NCBI RefSeq assembly: GCF_019492185.1
Contig: NZ_JAICCF010000001.1
Location: forward strand, 1,364,001 to 1,428,000
DNA: 64,000 bases
Source: Chitinophaga rhizophila
GTDB lineage: Bacteria > Bacteroidota > Bacteroidia > Chitinophagales > Chitinophagaceae
Direction of reading: 5' to 3'
Below, in pieces: positions 17,969-27,289 of the stretch (its first letter is position 1; each line of letters opens with the position of its first letter). Below the pieces are notes generated by a model, which was not told the origin of the DNA, ran no database searches, and worked only from the letters and a program-made list of their open reading frames with translations. A program made the position numbers and the translations under genes.

Positions 17969-18174
17969 TTGTTATTTGTTATAATTATACTGCAATAATC
18001 AGGACCATGTGCGCACTTTTCTTGCGCAGTTTGAGAATAGTAGAATAAAAGTGCCTCTGAACGTATGCTATATGCTCAATATCAGCAAGTTAATGTCAGG
18101 TTAATGTTTTGCATAAAGTTGGTGATAAATTGAGCAAGCGCTAGTTTTACGCTGTTAACTTTCAACTTTTATTT
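17969..18174. other. Divergent intergenic region, rtcB / heptad-repeat gene
   Basis: 206 bp. TGCGC occurs twice in TGCGCACTTTTCTTGCGC, and GTTAATGT occurs twice in a row near 18090-18110. No full promoter match. Confidence 0.35.
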
Positions 18175-18684
18175 ATGTCAGAAAACCATTTCCAGACACT
18201 TTTAATGGAAATTACTTCTCTGAAAACAGAGATGAACAACAAATTTGATGCTGTAGACGCCAGGTTAAACGCCATGGATCTCAGATTCGATGCTGTCGAT
18301 GCCAGGTTAAACACCATGGATCTCAGATTCGATGGACTAGACGCCAGATTCGATGCCGTTGATGCCAGGTTAAACGCTATGGATCTTAGATTCGATGGAC
18401 TAGACACCAGATTCGATGCCGTTGATGTCAGGTTAAACGCCATGGATCTTAGATTCGATGGACTAGACGCCAGATTCGATGCCGTTGATGCCAGATTAAA
18501 CGCTATGGATCTTAGATTCGATGCTGTAGATGCCAGATTTAATGCAGTAGATCTTCGATTCGATGGAGTTGAATGTCGATTAGAAAGGATTGAAAAAGAC
18601 CTGGATCAAATTGACAAATGGACTAATTACAGGGCTGATCCAGATTTACCAGCACTAAAACCGGTTAACAAAGCACTTGCTTAA
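18175..18684 (+). CDS. Protein of 16 tandem heptads, predicted coiled coil
   Basis: A 169-residue acidic protein without signal peptide. A non-repeated head (1-24, SENHFQTLLMEITSLKTEMN) is followed by 16 contiguous seven-residue units (residues 25-136) of three kinds, DAVDARL, NAMDLRF and DGLDARF, mostly arranged as a 21-residue triplet repeated several times, then a unique tail with RLERIEKDLDQIDKW. Hydrophobic residues at positions 3 and 7 of each unit give the 4-3 spacing of a coiled coil, so a long parallel helix bundle is expected. The family is not recognised by name; similar RFDxxDARF repeats occur in bacterial and phage proteins of unknown role. A perfect terminator hairpin follows. 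Confidence 0.75.
   Translation: MSENHFQTLLMEITSLKTEMNNKFDAVDARLNAMDLRFDAVDARLNTMDLRFDGLDARFDAVDARLNAMDLRFDGLDTRFDAVDVRLNAMDLRFDGLDARFDAVDARLNAMDLRFDAVDARFNAVDLRFDGVECRLERIEKDLDQIDKWTNYRADPDLPALKPVNKALA
18247..18582 (+). repeat. Coding tandem repeat, 21-nt unit, 16 copies
   Basis: 336 bp made of 16 in-frame 21-nt units with near-identical bases (for example GATGCCAGGTTAAACGC and GGATCTTAGATTCGATG recur). A 63-nt higher-order unit of three heptads is visible. The strong identity at silent positions points to recent expansion by slippage or unequal recombination. Confidence 0.9.
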
Positions 18685-18724
18685 TAGTCCCTTTATTTAT
18701 CTGCTATAACCCCTAAATAATTAA

Positions 18725-18756
18725 AAAAACCTTACCAGCAAACTGGTAAGGTTTTT
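18725..18756 (+). terminator. Bidirectional intrinsic terminator
   Basis: A perfect 14-bp stem (AAAAACCTTACCAG with CTGGTAAGGTTTTT) around a CAAA loop, between the convergent heptad-repeat gene and the FkbM gene ending at 18766. Flanking A and T runs let it work on both strands. Confidence 0.9.
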
Positions 18757-18765
18757 ACTTTTTGG

Positions 18766-19566
18766 TCAGCGTTTTATAGCAACAATATTCTGAAAGGCAA
18801 AGATTTCAAAAGCCGCTACATTGTATGCGCCCAGGGCCTGGAGGCCATCAGGTAACAAACGGTAGAAATCATAACCTGGCAGAATGTCTATAATGTCCTT
18901 AAAAAAGGTACGTGAGATCACGTTCATTTCATTAAATTCAATCTGAACAACATTAATGATACCTTCTTCAATTGCTTTACGCGCACCCTTTAATACGTTC
19001 AGTTCGTGACCTTCTGTATCGATTTTAAGCAAGGCTATTTTTGATAGTCTGTTATCCACTATAAACTCATCAATTGTAATCAGGTCAATCGGTATTTCTT
19101 CCACTTCGCTCTTGCGGAAATCAGCAATCACCTCCTTATACATACTGGCATGTTCAGAACCTTTGTTTTCCACATAGTCATATATGTAGGTAGTAGCCAT
19201 TACATCACCCGCTCCTTTCTGTACCGGAATAAAGTGATGAAGCGACGCCGCCTGTTCCAGTTTATTATAAGCCACCGGATGAGGCTCAAAAGCATAAATG
19301 GGCAGAGACACTTTCTTATTGCGCAGCATGATGGAGTATCCACCTACATTAGCCCCTACGTCCAGGATAACGCCTGCATTAAACCTCCCGGTGTTCAGCA
19401 TGTATTTAACAAACGCGTTTTCCCCACTGATATCGTCATTCTCATGATTCATGATCCCTAATCCGCGCATACTCAATTTATATAGTAAGAGGTTAAAGGA
19501 GTATAGCGCTTTACGTGCAAAGACGAATACATAGACTTTTCTTAGGGTGTCTGTGAGCAGGTTCAT
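18766..19566 (-). CDS. FkbM-family methyltransferase
   Basis: A 266-residue cytosolic methyltransferase that would methylate a hydroxyl, probably on a sugar of the exopolysaccharide. The S-adenosylmethionine site is in ILDVGANVGGYSIM (about 67-80), an acidic YAFEPHP follows, and the FkbM signature LLKIDTEGHELNVLKGA is at about 178-195. The N-terminal 35 residues are hydrophobic and basic (YVFVFARKALYSFNLLLYKL) and may associate with the membrane. It lies 25 bp after another methyltransferase-like gene on the same strand, and both point away from the main exopolysaccharide operon. Confidence 0.88.
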   Translation of the reverse strand: MNLLTDTLRKVYVFVFARKALYSFNLLLYKLSMRGLGIMNHENDDISGENAFVKYMLNTGRFNAGVILDVGANVGGYSIMLRNKKVSLPIYAFEPHPVAYNKLEQAASLHHFIPVQKGAGDVMATTYIYDYVENKGSEHASMYKEVIADFRKSEVEEIPIDLITIDEFIVDNRLSKIALLKIDTEGHELNVLKGARKAIEEGIINVVQIEFNEMNVISRTFFKDIIDILPGYDFYRLLPDGLQALGAYNVAAFEIFAFQNIVAIKR

Positions 19567-19591
19567 TGGTTGATTATTTGGGTGGAATGAA

Positions 19592-20506
19592 TTATAGTTG
19601 TTCCTGTATACCAGTCGCTACATTATGGACGGGCATACCTTTGATACATTCATATCTATCATGACCAGACAGGTAATTGAGGTTTCCTTTTTTATCACGG
19701 CTTTCCCTAAAACGGGAATATATATAACCTTCTTCAGGCGTAAGCGCTTTCAGCGGTCCCAGACGACTCTTTTTTACAAAATAAGCATTATTACCTACAG
19801 AATTAGCGCCAACGAATGCATAACCTTTTTCTTCGGCAAGCATACATAAAGCTTTCAATGAGGCCCCAAAATACAGATGGCTATAGTGGGCCCGTTCCCT
19901 GATAAAGTCAGGTTGATAAGGTACCGTAATAGCTCTATCAATACCAAATACACTATTGTATTCCGCAACAACAATAACGGGGTCAACTATATTAATTGCC
20001 TTCCATACCCAATAGTCGTTGCCATCAATATCTACAGATAATAGACCTATTTCTCCCTGAAGCCCCTGAGAAGCGATCAGATCATTGATATTATCTCTGT
20101 TGATAAATGCCTTCACAGCCTTAAGGTCATGTTGATAGTAGATATCATCTGACCGTATATAGCTGATACTTTTCTCAGAGCCATCAATAACAACGCCCGA
20201 CCAGTTATTGTATTTCAGCAGGAAGCGGGTGTTAGATTCAACGTAGTTCTCCACGCCAAATTCAACAAAGGTCGTTGAAGGTACATGCACTTTATTAATG
20301 AGATACTGAATAATACCATCATCTCCATTCTGTGAGAAAACTTTAAATTCAGCAGCGGCAAGATTGTCGAGTACTGGCAGGTCTTTATTCTGTCGGGCCA
20401 GGATGGTTCCTAATAGTAAAAGATCTGTTTGCTGGGCTTTCCTGGTAGTATACAAAAAATGGTGTAGGACATTAACCAATTTCTTCATTCGTTTCATCAA
20501 AAACAT
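19592..20506 (-). CDS. Methyltransferase-like protein, FkbM-related, exopolysaccharide-linked
   Basis: A 304-residue protein with a divergent SAM-methyltransferase fold: FSQNGDDGIIQYLI (about 53-66), TFVEFGVENYVESNT where FGVEN replaces the usual DVGAN loop, SGVVIDGS with the ribose-binding acidic residue, and LLSVDIDGNDYWVWKAI in the place of the FkbM DTEGHE motif. This SQ-GDDGII / SVDIDGNDYW family recurs in surface-polysaccharide loci, usually annotated as hypothetical. The start is uncertain: MFLMKRMKKLVNVL has three close ATGs. It is the first gene of the minus-strand pair, opposite the acyltransferase gene. Whether it methylates a sugar is an inference. Confidence 0.7.
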   Translation of the reverse strand: MFLMKRMKKLVNVLHHFLYTTRKAQQTDLLLLGTILARQNKDLPVLDNLAAAEFKVFSQNGDDGIIQYLINKVHVPSTTFVEFGVENYVESNTRFLLKYNNWSGVVIDGSEKSISYIRSDDIYYQHDLKAVKAFINRDNINDLIASQGLQGEIGLLSVDIDGNDYWVWKAINIVDPVIVVAEYNSVFGIDRAITVPYQPDFIRERAHYSHLYFGASLKALCMLAEEKGYAFVGANSVGNNAYFVKKSRLGPLKALTPEEGYIYSRFRESRDKKGNLNYLSGHDRYECIKGMPVHNVATGIQEQL

Positions 20507-20819
20507 GGTATGAGTTAAGTGAATGGAGCGGTCTCCGAAAATATGTCAACTGATAAATACAGTAATAATATAAATATTGTTCATTTCGTAATTATTTCTA
20601 ACATATCCTGTTTAGCAAACATTCTCCGTATACACAGTATGACAGGGCCTGACTCCTGCAAAATATCTTTTTTTTCCAATTTTGTGCATATGACATTTTT
20701 GATTTAACTTGCTTCAGTCTGCGAATGCATAATCAATAAAATCTGCAAAAATCTCACTTGCATATAGTGGTGCCCCAACCGCTGTACGGTATTTTATTGT
20801 TCGATCTGATAGCCATTCC
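20507..20819. other. Divergent intergenic region inside the exopolysaccharide locus
   Basis: 313 bp, AT-rich. It must hold the promoters of the minus-strand pair and of the plus-strand exopolysaccharide operon, but no full TTG-N20-TAnnTTTG match was found; GGTATTTTATTG near 20790 is only a partial -7 element. The 62-residue open frame here looks non-coding. Confidence 0.4.
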
Positions 20820-22058
20820 ATGACTCCTAATAACAAACCATCACCCAAATATTTCTTTAGCCTGGATGCTATAAGGGGCTTTGCTGCGCTCATAGTAGTT
20901 TTATGTCACTGGCAGTTCTACTTTTATGAGGATCAGACGCTCCAGACCAAACCGCTTGAAGAGCTGGGAGTACCTTTGTATCCATACCTTTCAATTTTTT
21001 ACCATCACGCCTTCTTCGCGGTGGATCTGTTCTTTCTATTATCAGGATTCATTTTCTTCTGGTTTTATGCAGATAAAATAGCTGACAGGAAAACTCCGTT
21101 CGGCAATTTTATGTGCTATAGGATTACCAGGCTATACCCGGTACATCTCATTACCCTGATATCACTGGTATTCATACAATATGTGATGCGGAGTATGAAC
21201 GGCCACACGTTTATTATTCAGAATAATGACACCTATCATTTTATTCTTAACCTGCTGGCAATACATAGCTGGGGGTTTGAGAAGACCCCGGCACTGAATG
21301 GATTTAACGGGCCGTCCTGGTCTATGTCAGTCGAACTGTTACTATACCTGCTGTTCTTCCTGCTCGCATGGAAAAACCTGCACCGGCACAAACTGCTGAT
21401 CATTGGTATAGTAGTAGCAGGAGCAGTAATACAATATGTCTATTCAATGATAGGTCAGGGCATTTATTCCTTCTTCCTCGGCGGCCTAAGCTACCATCTC
21501 TACGCATGGATGGTGGAACAGAAAAATGTAAGACGTATTGCTAATATTGTAACAGTGGCTGCGGTGCTGCTTTGGGCAGTTGTTGTGACGGAATATGCGT
21601 TTTCCTATATCCGGGATATCTCTATGATAGTAATGAAGAAAGTACTGTCAGGGAAAGATGAAGCCTTTCATACTGCATTGTTCAATCTTTCACGTAATAC
21701 CTTCTTCCGTACTATCATCTCTCCTGTTACCATACTTACTCTCGCACTGACGGAGACTACAAGGGGAAGCCTGAAGATCAAATGGGCACTGGTATTGGGC
21801 AATGCCAGCTATGCATTGTACCTGATACACTTTCCGCTAATGGTTGTATTCTTTATCATGGTAGATATCCTCGGACTCAGCAGAGACGTATTCCACTCTC
21901 CGCTCACGCTGCTTACATTCTATGCTGTATTGATTCCACTAAGTATACTTACTCATTATTATTTCGAGTTACCTATCCAGGACCTTTTCAGAAAGCGGCT
22001 GCTCAGAAAGCCGTCACCTGGACTCGTTACCGCCGTCAACAAACAAATTACCACGTAA
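20820..22058 (+). CDS. Acyltransferase family 3 (OafA/YrhL-type) membrane protein
   Basis: A 412-residue inner-membrane protein with about ten hydrophobic helices that would O-acylate (for instance acetylate) sugars of the polymer or its lipid-linked unit. The family N terminus is clear: LDAIRGFAALIVVLCHW, with the conserved Arg and the His needed for catalysis, then FFAVDLFFLLSGF, the cytosolic RITRLYPVH motif and GPSWSMSVELLLY. No C-terminal SGNH hydrolase domain, so an accessory carrier or acyl-CoA must serve directly. First gene of the plus-strand exopolysaccharide operon; the exporter lipoprotein gene begins 57 bp later. Confidence 0.92.
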   Translation: MTPNNKPSPKYFFSLDAIRGFAALIVVLCHWQFYFYEDQTLQTKPLEELGVPLYPYLSIFYHHAFFAVDLFFLLSGFIFFWFYADKIADRKTPFGNFMCYRITRLYPVHLITLISLVFIQYVMRSMNGHTFIIQNNDTYHFILNLLAIHSWGFEKTPALNGFNGPSWSMSVELLLYLLFFLLAWKNLHRHKLLIIGIVVAGAVIQYVYSMIGQGIYSFFLGGLSYHLYAWMVEQKNVRRIANIVTVAAVLLWAVVVTEYAFSYIRDISMIVMKKVLSGKDEAFHTALFNLSRNTFFRTIISPVTILTLALTETTRGSLKIKWALVLGNASYALYLIHFPLMVVFFIMVDILGLSRDVFHSPLTLLTFYAVLIPLSILTHYYFELPIQDLFRKRLLRKPSPGLVTAVNKQITT

Positions 22059-22115
22059 TACATATTGCCAATGAAACAAGACCACTGTCGTCACCTTTGT
22101 TTTTATTAATCAACA

Positions 22116-22886
22116 TTGAATATGATAGCTAAAATCCATTTACTGTTATTTATTGCCTCGGTCCTGCTTACAGGCTGTGTCAACACCAAGAAGATTACCT
22201 ATTTCAATGATCTCGAGAAAATTAACGGAACAGAAACAACAAACAGATTACAGTCATTTAAAGTACAGCCAGGAGATATCTTACAAATTACAATTACGAC
22301 GATTGACAAGGACATTTCGCTTATTCTGAACCCGGCAGCTGTTAACACATCTCCCACTAATCCAACCGGTATGGATGCGGGTTATATTGTCGATAGTGCC
22401 GGCTTCGTTAGTCTGCCGCTCATAGGAAAGGTGTTTGTCAAAGAAAAAACTACTTCTGAGATCAATGATATTATTACACAGGAACTGAACAAGACGATCA
22501 GAAATCCGTATGTCTCGACGCGTATCGCCAATTTCCGGGTCTCGGTATTGGGCGATGTAGCCCGTCCCGGATCTTACAGAGTACCTGGTGAAAGAGCATC
22601 GATACTGGATGCACTTAGTATGGCGGGTGATTTGAACACCACCGCCGTGCGTAACGACATTATGCTAATTAGAGAGGTAAACGGCGAAAAGCAATATGTT
22701 TCTCTCAATCTGAATGATGGAAAAACACTGGCTTCGCCTTACTACTACCTCAATAATAATGACGTTATCTATGTCAAGCCTGGTTCCAATAAACTGTTTG
22801 GCACTTCAAAGCTCGTACAGTTACTGCCAGCGGCTATCGGTATTCTTTCATTAATCACCACCATCGTCATTGTTTCTGTTAAATGA
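22116..22886 (+). CDS. Polysaccharide export lipoprotein, Wza-like
   Basis: A 256-residue outer-membrane export protein. A lipoprotein signal ends in the lipobox LLTGC (Cys at about 21). The Poly_export domain follows (FKVQPGDILQITIT, then GYIVDSAGFVSLPLIGKVFV) and an SLBB-type beta-grasp repeat (FRVSVLGDVARPGSYRVPGE). The last 20 residues are hydrophobic (AAIGILSLITTIVIVSVK), the helix that in Wza octamers would form the outer-membrane pore. It is shorter than E. coli Wza, as usual in Bacteroidota. Its stop codon overlaps the start of the tyrosine kinase gene by 4 bp, so the exporter and its regulator are translationally coupled. Confidence 0.92.
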   Translation: MNMIAKIHLLLFIASVLLTGCVNTKKITYFNDLEKINGTETTNRLQSFKVQPGDILQITITTIDKDISLILNPAAVNTSPTNPTGMDAGYIVDSAGFVSLPLIGKVFVKEKTTSEINDIITQELNKTIRNPYVSTRIANFRVSVLGDVARPGSYRVPGERASILDALSMAGDLNTTAVRNDIMLIREVNGEKQYVSLNLNDGKTLASPYYYLNNNDVIYVKPGSNKLFGTSKLVQLLPAAIGILSLITTIVIVSVK

Positions 22887-25255
22887 TACATCAAATGAAT
22901 CGAAATAAGGAACTGAACAATAAAAGTGCACTGATAGACCTTGGAGATCTGTTCAGGAAACTGCTGTTTCACTGGCCGTTGTATTTAATTGTACTACTGG
23001 TCGCAACGGCAGGCGCATTGATATATCTCAAATATGCACGTCCACGATATATGTCTACCGCTAAACTCTATCTGAAGGATGAAAAGAAAAACGGGGAAGA
23101 GACGGATCTGCTTAAATCGTTGTCACTTTTCAATAGCGGTAAGAATATCGAGAATGAAATGGAAGTATTGAAATCGCCCATACTAATCGAAAAGGTGATA
23201 CGAGACAATCGCTTTAACGTACGCTATTTTACAAAAGGGGCGTTCCGGAATGAGGAAATCTACGATCAGAATCCATTAAGGTTAAACTTTCTGAGTGATA
23301 GCGCAAAGGTGGGAAATTACAAATTTGACATTACTCCTGAGAAGGATCTACTGAATGTTAAATGGGTTAATAATCCAAAAGATGAAGAGATTGTCTTCCA
23401 TGTGCATTCCGATGATCCTTTCTTTGTAAACAAGGACAGGTTCAGCATCAGCTATCATCCATCCGGCAATGAACCTCTAAATGAGACGTTCAGGGTGCAG
23501 GTAGACTCAGTGGAGGAACTGGCATATAAAAAGATTGAAGATATTGGAACTGCACTTGTGAACAGAGATGCCACTGTTGTAATGGTTACCTACGAAGACC
23601 GTATTGCTGCCCGCACGGCAAACTTTCTGAATGCACTGTTGGATACTTACAATGAATATACCCTGGATGATAAAAATCGTGTTGCACTTAAGACCATCCG
23701 CTTCCTTACCGTACGTATAGATTCATTAAAAGATGAATTAGGATTTCTGGAAAAGCAGGAAGAGCGATTCAAAGTACAGCGGGGGATTACAGACATTGAG
23801 GGTAGTTCAAAACTCGCACTTGAGCAGGTAAAGGAAGCTGACATCAAGCTGAACGACGCCAATATGCAACTCTCTGTATTCGATCAGGTAGAGTCTTATA
23901 TTAATGACCCCGGCACGGACTATCCCTTTGCCCCGGTACTTGGGAATGTTGATCAGGCATTGACAGGTATGATCAACCGGTATGAAGAGCTGTTAAAGGA
24001 GAAAAAACGATTGTCGTTATCCCTGCAACCCGGTAGTATGATACTACAGAATACAGAAGCACAGATTGCCGATGCAAGGAATACCATCAAAAACTACATT
24101 TCCGGCTACAAGCGTAATGCAGGTGTAGCGCAAAATCAGATGCAGGCGAAGGTCAACCAGATACAGGCAAAGATAGCCAGTATACCAGCTTATGAAAGGG
24201 AATACATTAATCTGAAGAGACAGCAAAGCGTAAAGGAAAACCTGTACCTGCACCTTCTGAAAAAGAAGGAAGAAGCCGCTGTTTCATACGCCAGCAATGT
24301 AACAGACAATAAGGTACTTGCACCTGCTTTTATTCCGGCTAAACCGGAATCTCCAAAAAAGACGCTGGTATTTGTGAGCTTCCTGGCAGTTGCGCTGGTA
24401 CTATGTACTGTCTATGTGTATATAAAATATTTCCTGAATAATAAAGTACTGGACAAATCAGAAATTGAACAGGCATTCGGCCGCCCGGTAATGGCAGAGA
24501 TCTACCAGGACGAAACAGGACAAAAAGACCTGTCCCTGCATAACCGTTCAGTATTACTTGAACAGATCTTCAACCTGCGTACTAACCTCCGTTTCCTGCT
24601 GAATGAGCACCATGGTCAGTCTACAATCATGATTACATCCAGCATCTCTGGAGAGGGTAAAACCTTTATGACTGCCCATCTGGGAAATTCATTGACAGTG
24701 AACAATAAAAAAGTAATACTGCTGGAGCTGGACTTACGCAAACCTAAGCTCTCCCGCTCCCTTGGGCTGGACAACCAGACAGGAATCACCAGCTATCTGG
24801 TGGAAAGTAAAACCCTGGATGAAATTATCAAGAATGTGCCGGGTACAGACGGGCTTTATATGATATCCTCTGGCCCAATTCCTCCTAACCCTGTTGAGTT
24901 GATAGAAAGTGCCAGGATGCGTACGCTGATAGAAACGCTAAAACAACGGTTTGACTACATCCTTATTGATACCGCACCAATTGGTATTGTATCTGATGCC
25001 AAGAGCCTGGCACCATTCGTTGACTGTACACTGTTTATGGTACGCTACAACTTCACTTTGAAGTCCAAAATGGCAGCTGTAGCAGAGAGCGTCAGAGACA
25101 GCTTCTTCCGCAAGTCGGGCGTCATATTTAATGGTATTGAGCAGGATTCTTTCTATCCATATTACTACTATGATCATTATTCTTATTCCGATAATGGCCA
25201 TAAAGAGAAAGTATGGTCATCATTAGCTAAAAAAATGAGACAACGCATTGCATAA
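22883..25255 (+). CDS. Polysaccharide co-polymerase / BY-type tyrosine autokinase, Wzc-like
   Basis: A 790-residue inner-membrane protein that sets chain length and gates export by cycles of autophosphorylation. Wzz domain with first membrane helix (about 31-50), long periplasmic coiled coil (about 260-480), second helix (about 497-520), then the cytosolic kinase: Walker A SSISGEGKTFM, Walker A' LLELDLRKPKLS, Walker B YILIDTAPIG. Near the end is a tyrosine cluster, SFYPYYYYDHYSYSD, the autophosphorylation tail. It overlaps the Wza-like gene by 4 bp and the flippase by 8 bp. The matching phosphatase gene is not in this locus. Confidence 0.95.
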   Translation: MIHQMNRNKELNNKSALIDLGDLFRKLLFHWPLYLIVLLVATAGALIYLKYARPRYMSTAKLYLKDEKKNGEETDLLKSLSLFNSGKNIENEMEVLKSPILIEKVIRDNRFNVRYFTKGAFRNEEIYDQNPLRLNFLSDSAKVGNYKFDITPEKDLLNVKWVNNPKDEEIVFHVHSDDPFFVNKDRFSISYHPSGNEPLNETFRVQVDSVEELAYKKIEDIGTALVNRDATVVMVTYEDRIAARTANFLNALLDTYNEYTLDDKNRVALKTIRFLTVRIDSLKDELGFLEKQEERFKVQRGITDIEGSSKLALEQVKEADIKLNDANMQLSVFDQVESYINDPGTDYPFAPVLGNVDQALTGMINRYEELLKEKKRLSLSLQPGSMILQNTEAQIADARNTIKNYISGYKRNAGVAQNQMQAKVNQIQAKIASIPAYEREYINLKRQQSVKENLYLHLLKKKEEAAVSYASNVTDNKVLAPAFIPAKPESPKKTLVFVSFLAVALVLCTVYVYIKYFLNNKVLDKSEIEQAFGRPVMAEIYQDETGQKDLSLHNRSVLLEQIFNLRTNLRFLLNEHHGQSTIMITSSISGEGKTFMTAHLGNSLTVNNKKVILLELDLRKPKLSRSLGLDNQTGITSYLVESKTLDEIIKNVPGTDGLYMISSGPIPPNPVELIESARMRTLIETLKQRFDYILIDTAPIGIVSDAKSLAPFVDCTLFMVRYNFTLKSKMAAVAESVRDSFFRKSGVIFNGIEQDSFYPYYYYDHYSYSDNGHKEKVWSSLAKKMRQRIA

Positions 25256-26597
25256 AGTATTTACAAATAGCGGTTGGTTATTGGCAGACAAGTTTGCCCG
25301 TTTGTTCATAGGACTTGTTACTATGGCAGTAATAGCAAGGCATATCGGTCCGGAGGCGTTCGGTATCTGGAATTATGCCCTCGCTCTGACGGCCATACTA
25401 GGTAGTCTTGCTACACTTGGACTTGACAAAATAGTAGTAAAAGAGGTAGTATCGTTTCCTGAGAAAGCTGACCGGATCATTGCATCATCACTGGCAGTTC
25501 GTTTGGTGGCTGCGCTACTCGCATTTCTAGGCATTAATGCGATTGTATTTGCAATTAAAGGGTATTCAGACGTATATCTGTATACAACAGCGATCACCGG
25601 ACTGATTGTGATACTGCAGGCATTTGATGTGTTTGACTCTTACTATCAGGCAAACAATGAAGTTCAGCGGGTAATTATTCCTAAGGTAACAGTATTTATT
25701 TTCTTCTGTTTAATTAAACTGCTACTGGTTTATATGGATGGCACTTTCATTCAGTTGCTCTGGGTATCATTTATTGAATTGCTTGTAACATACCTTATTA
25801 TATTCTTTAACTATATACGAAGCGGCAACAGACGCCTACTGAAAGCCATAAGTTTTCAGGAAATCAAACACTTACTTACGGAGAGCTGGCCGGTAATGTT
25901 TACTGGCCTTTTAGTATTGCTATACCTGAAAGCAGATCAGCTATTGCTGGATACACTTGGCACATCTGCGCAATTAGGCGAGTATGCAGCGGCGGCCAGA
26001 ATATCAGAAATATGGTACGCCCTACCAACGGTCTTATCTACAGCATTGTTACCCGGGCTTATCAAGAAAAAGGGAAGAGATGTGTCAGCTTATGTACAGG
26101 CAATGGAGCGATGGCTACGTCTATCGTTCTGGGCAAGTACGCTGGTTGCCATTTTAGTTACATTCTCAGCAATGCCGGTGACGCAGCTATTATATGGCGT
26201 ACAATATCCCAGATCAGGTATCATACTGTCTATTCACATATGGGCGAATATACCTGTCTTCCTTTGTACTGCGCTCATGCAATATCAACTAATAGAAGGA
26301 GCGTACAAAACTAACCTGTGTGCCAGTCTTTCCGGGATTTTGGTAAATATTGTCATTAACATACTATTAATCCCCTCCATGGCAGGCGTTGGAGCAGCCA
26401 CTGCTACTGTACTTTCCTACATAGCAGTTTGCACAACGTTGGTAGCCCTGGACAAAACTGGCAGGCTTGCAGGAATGATGCAGAAAATGGTATATCCGGC
26501 GGAAGCGATTGCTGATGCCAGATATATGTTTGATGCGTTTAAAACATTTTCAGACAATTTCTTATCAGTAATACGCGAAAAGTATTTGACGAAATGA
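25248..26597 (+). CDS. Oligosaccharide flippase, Wzx-type
   Basis: A 449-residue inner-membrane transporter of the MOP superfamily with about 12 helices; it would flip undecaprenyl-linked repeat units to the periplasm. The N terminus HKVFTNSGWLLADKFARLF and the GPEAFGIWNYALALTAILG stretch are typical. The start is a TTG at 25248: it overlaps the kinase gene by 8 bp, there is no ATG at a suitable place, and starting later would remove the conserved NSGWLLADK. A methyltransferase gene overlaps its end by 4 bp. Together with the Wzy-like and Wzc-like proteins it defines a Wzx/Wzy-dependent route. Confidence 0.9.
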   Translation: MHKVFTNSGWLLADKFARLFIGLVTMAVIARHIGPEAFGIWNYALALTAILGSLATLGLDKIVVKEVVSFPEKADRIIASSLAVRLVAALLAFLGINAIVFAIKGYSDVYLYTTAITGLIVILQAFDVFDSYYQANNEVQRVIIPKVTVFIFFCLIKLLLVYMDGTFIQLLWVSFIELLVTYLIIFFNYIRSGNRRLLKAISFQEIKHLLTESWPVMFTGLLVLLYLKADQLLLDTLGTSAQLGEYAAAARISEIWYALPTVLSTALLPGLIKKKGRDVSAYVQAMERWLRLSFWASTLVAILVTFSAMPVTQLLYGVQYPRSGIILSIHIWANIPVFLCTALMQYQLIEGAYKTNLCASLSGILVNIVINILLIPSMAGVGAATATVLSYIAVCTTLVALDKTGRLAGMMQKMVYPAEAIADARYMFDAFKTFSDNFLSVIREKYLTK

Positions 26598-27289
26598 CGA
26601 GTGTAAAAAAAATCATAGCGACAATTGCTTCTAAAGTTGTTCCACAGATACGTTATCTGGCACCAGCTTATAGTTCAGAAGGAGAAGACCTTATTCTGAA
26701 AAGGATTTTTGACAACAAGACAAACGGCGTCTATGTGGATGTAGGCGCACATCATCCCTTCCGTGTATCCAATACCTACCTGTTCTACAAAATGAAATGG
26801 ACTGGTATTAATATCGATCCTATGCCGGGTTCTAAGGCATTGTTTGATAGGTACCGTCCGCAGGATGTAAATCTCGAAATGGGTGTTTCTGCTACCAGAC
26901 AACATCTTACCTATCATATTTTCAATGAGCCGGCACTCAATACTTTCTCAACTGATAAGGTTGAAGAGTATACACAGGATCCTAAATACCAGGTAATCAG
27001 AGAGAAAAAAATTGAAACCTGGCCACTTGCCGACATCCTTGATCATTACCTCCCGGCAGGCAGTTCTATTGACTTTTTAACCATTGATGCTGAAGGTCTT
27101 GATATGGACGTATTGCGCTCTAACAACTGGAAAAAATACCGGCCAGCTTATATCCTGGTAGAATCGAACCCTTTCCTGCTGTCAGAAATGGATAACTGTG
27201 AGCTGGGACAGTTCATGCAACATGCCGGTTATGCCATTTTCGCCAAAACATATTATACCTACTTCTTTAAAAATATGACCCATGAGTAA
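26594..27289 (+). CDS. FkbM-family methyltransferase
   Basis: A 231-residue cytosolic protein. SAM-binding loop VYVDVGAHHPFRVSNT (about 48-63) with GINIDPMPGS as the acidic ribose contact, then FLTIDAEGLDMDVLRSNNW (about 156-174), the FkbM signature in a shorter form. SSEGEDLILKRIF near the N terminus marks the subfamily often found in surface-polysaccharide clusters. It would O-methylate a sugar hydroxyl. It overlaps the flippase gene by 4 bp and the next methyltransferase gene by 8 bp, so translation of the three is probably coupled. Confidence 0.87.
   Translation: MTSVKKIIATIASKVVPQIRYLAPAYSSEGEDLILKRIFDNKTNGVYVDVGAHHPFRVSNTYLFYKMKWTGINIDPMPGSKALFDRYRPQDVNLEMGVSATRQHLTYHIFNEPALNTFSTDKVEEYTQDPKYQVIREKKIETWPLADILDHYLPAGSSIDFLTIDAEGLDMDVLRSNNWKKYRPAYILVESNPFLLSEMDNCELGQFMQHAGYAIFAKTYYTYFFKNMTHE

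Noticed and set aside
18162..18443. 93-residue reverse-strand frame through the heptad repeat
   Set aside because: Mirrors the 21-nt repeat (repeated SNLxSxxFNL phrases) and starts within the gene; a by-product of the repeat period.
18247..18582. CRISPR array
   Set aside because: The repeats are contiguous 21-nt coding units without spacers.
20519..20707. 62-residue frame between the divergent exopolysaccharide units
   Set aside because: AT-rich chance frame in a region that must hold promoters.
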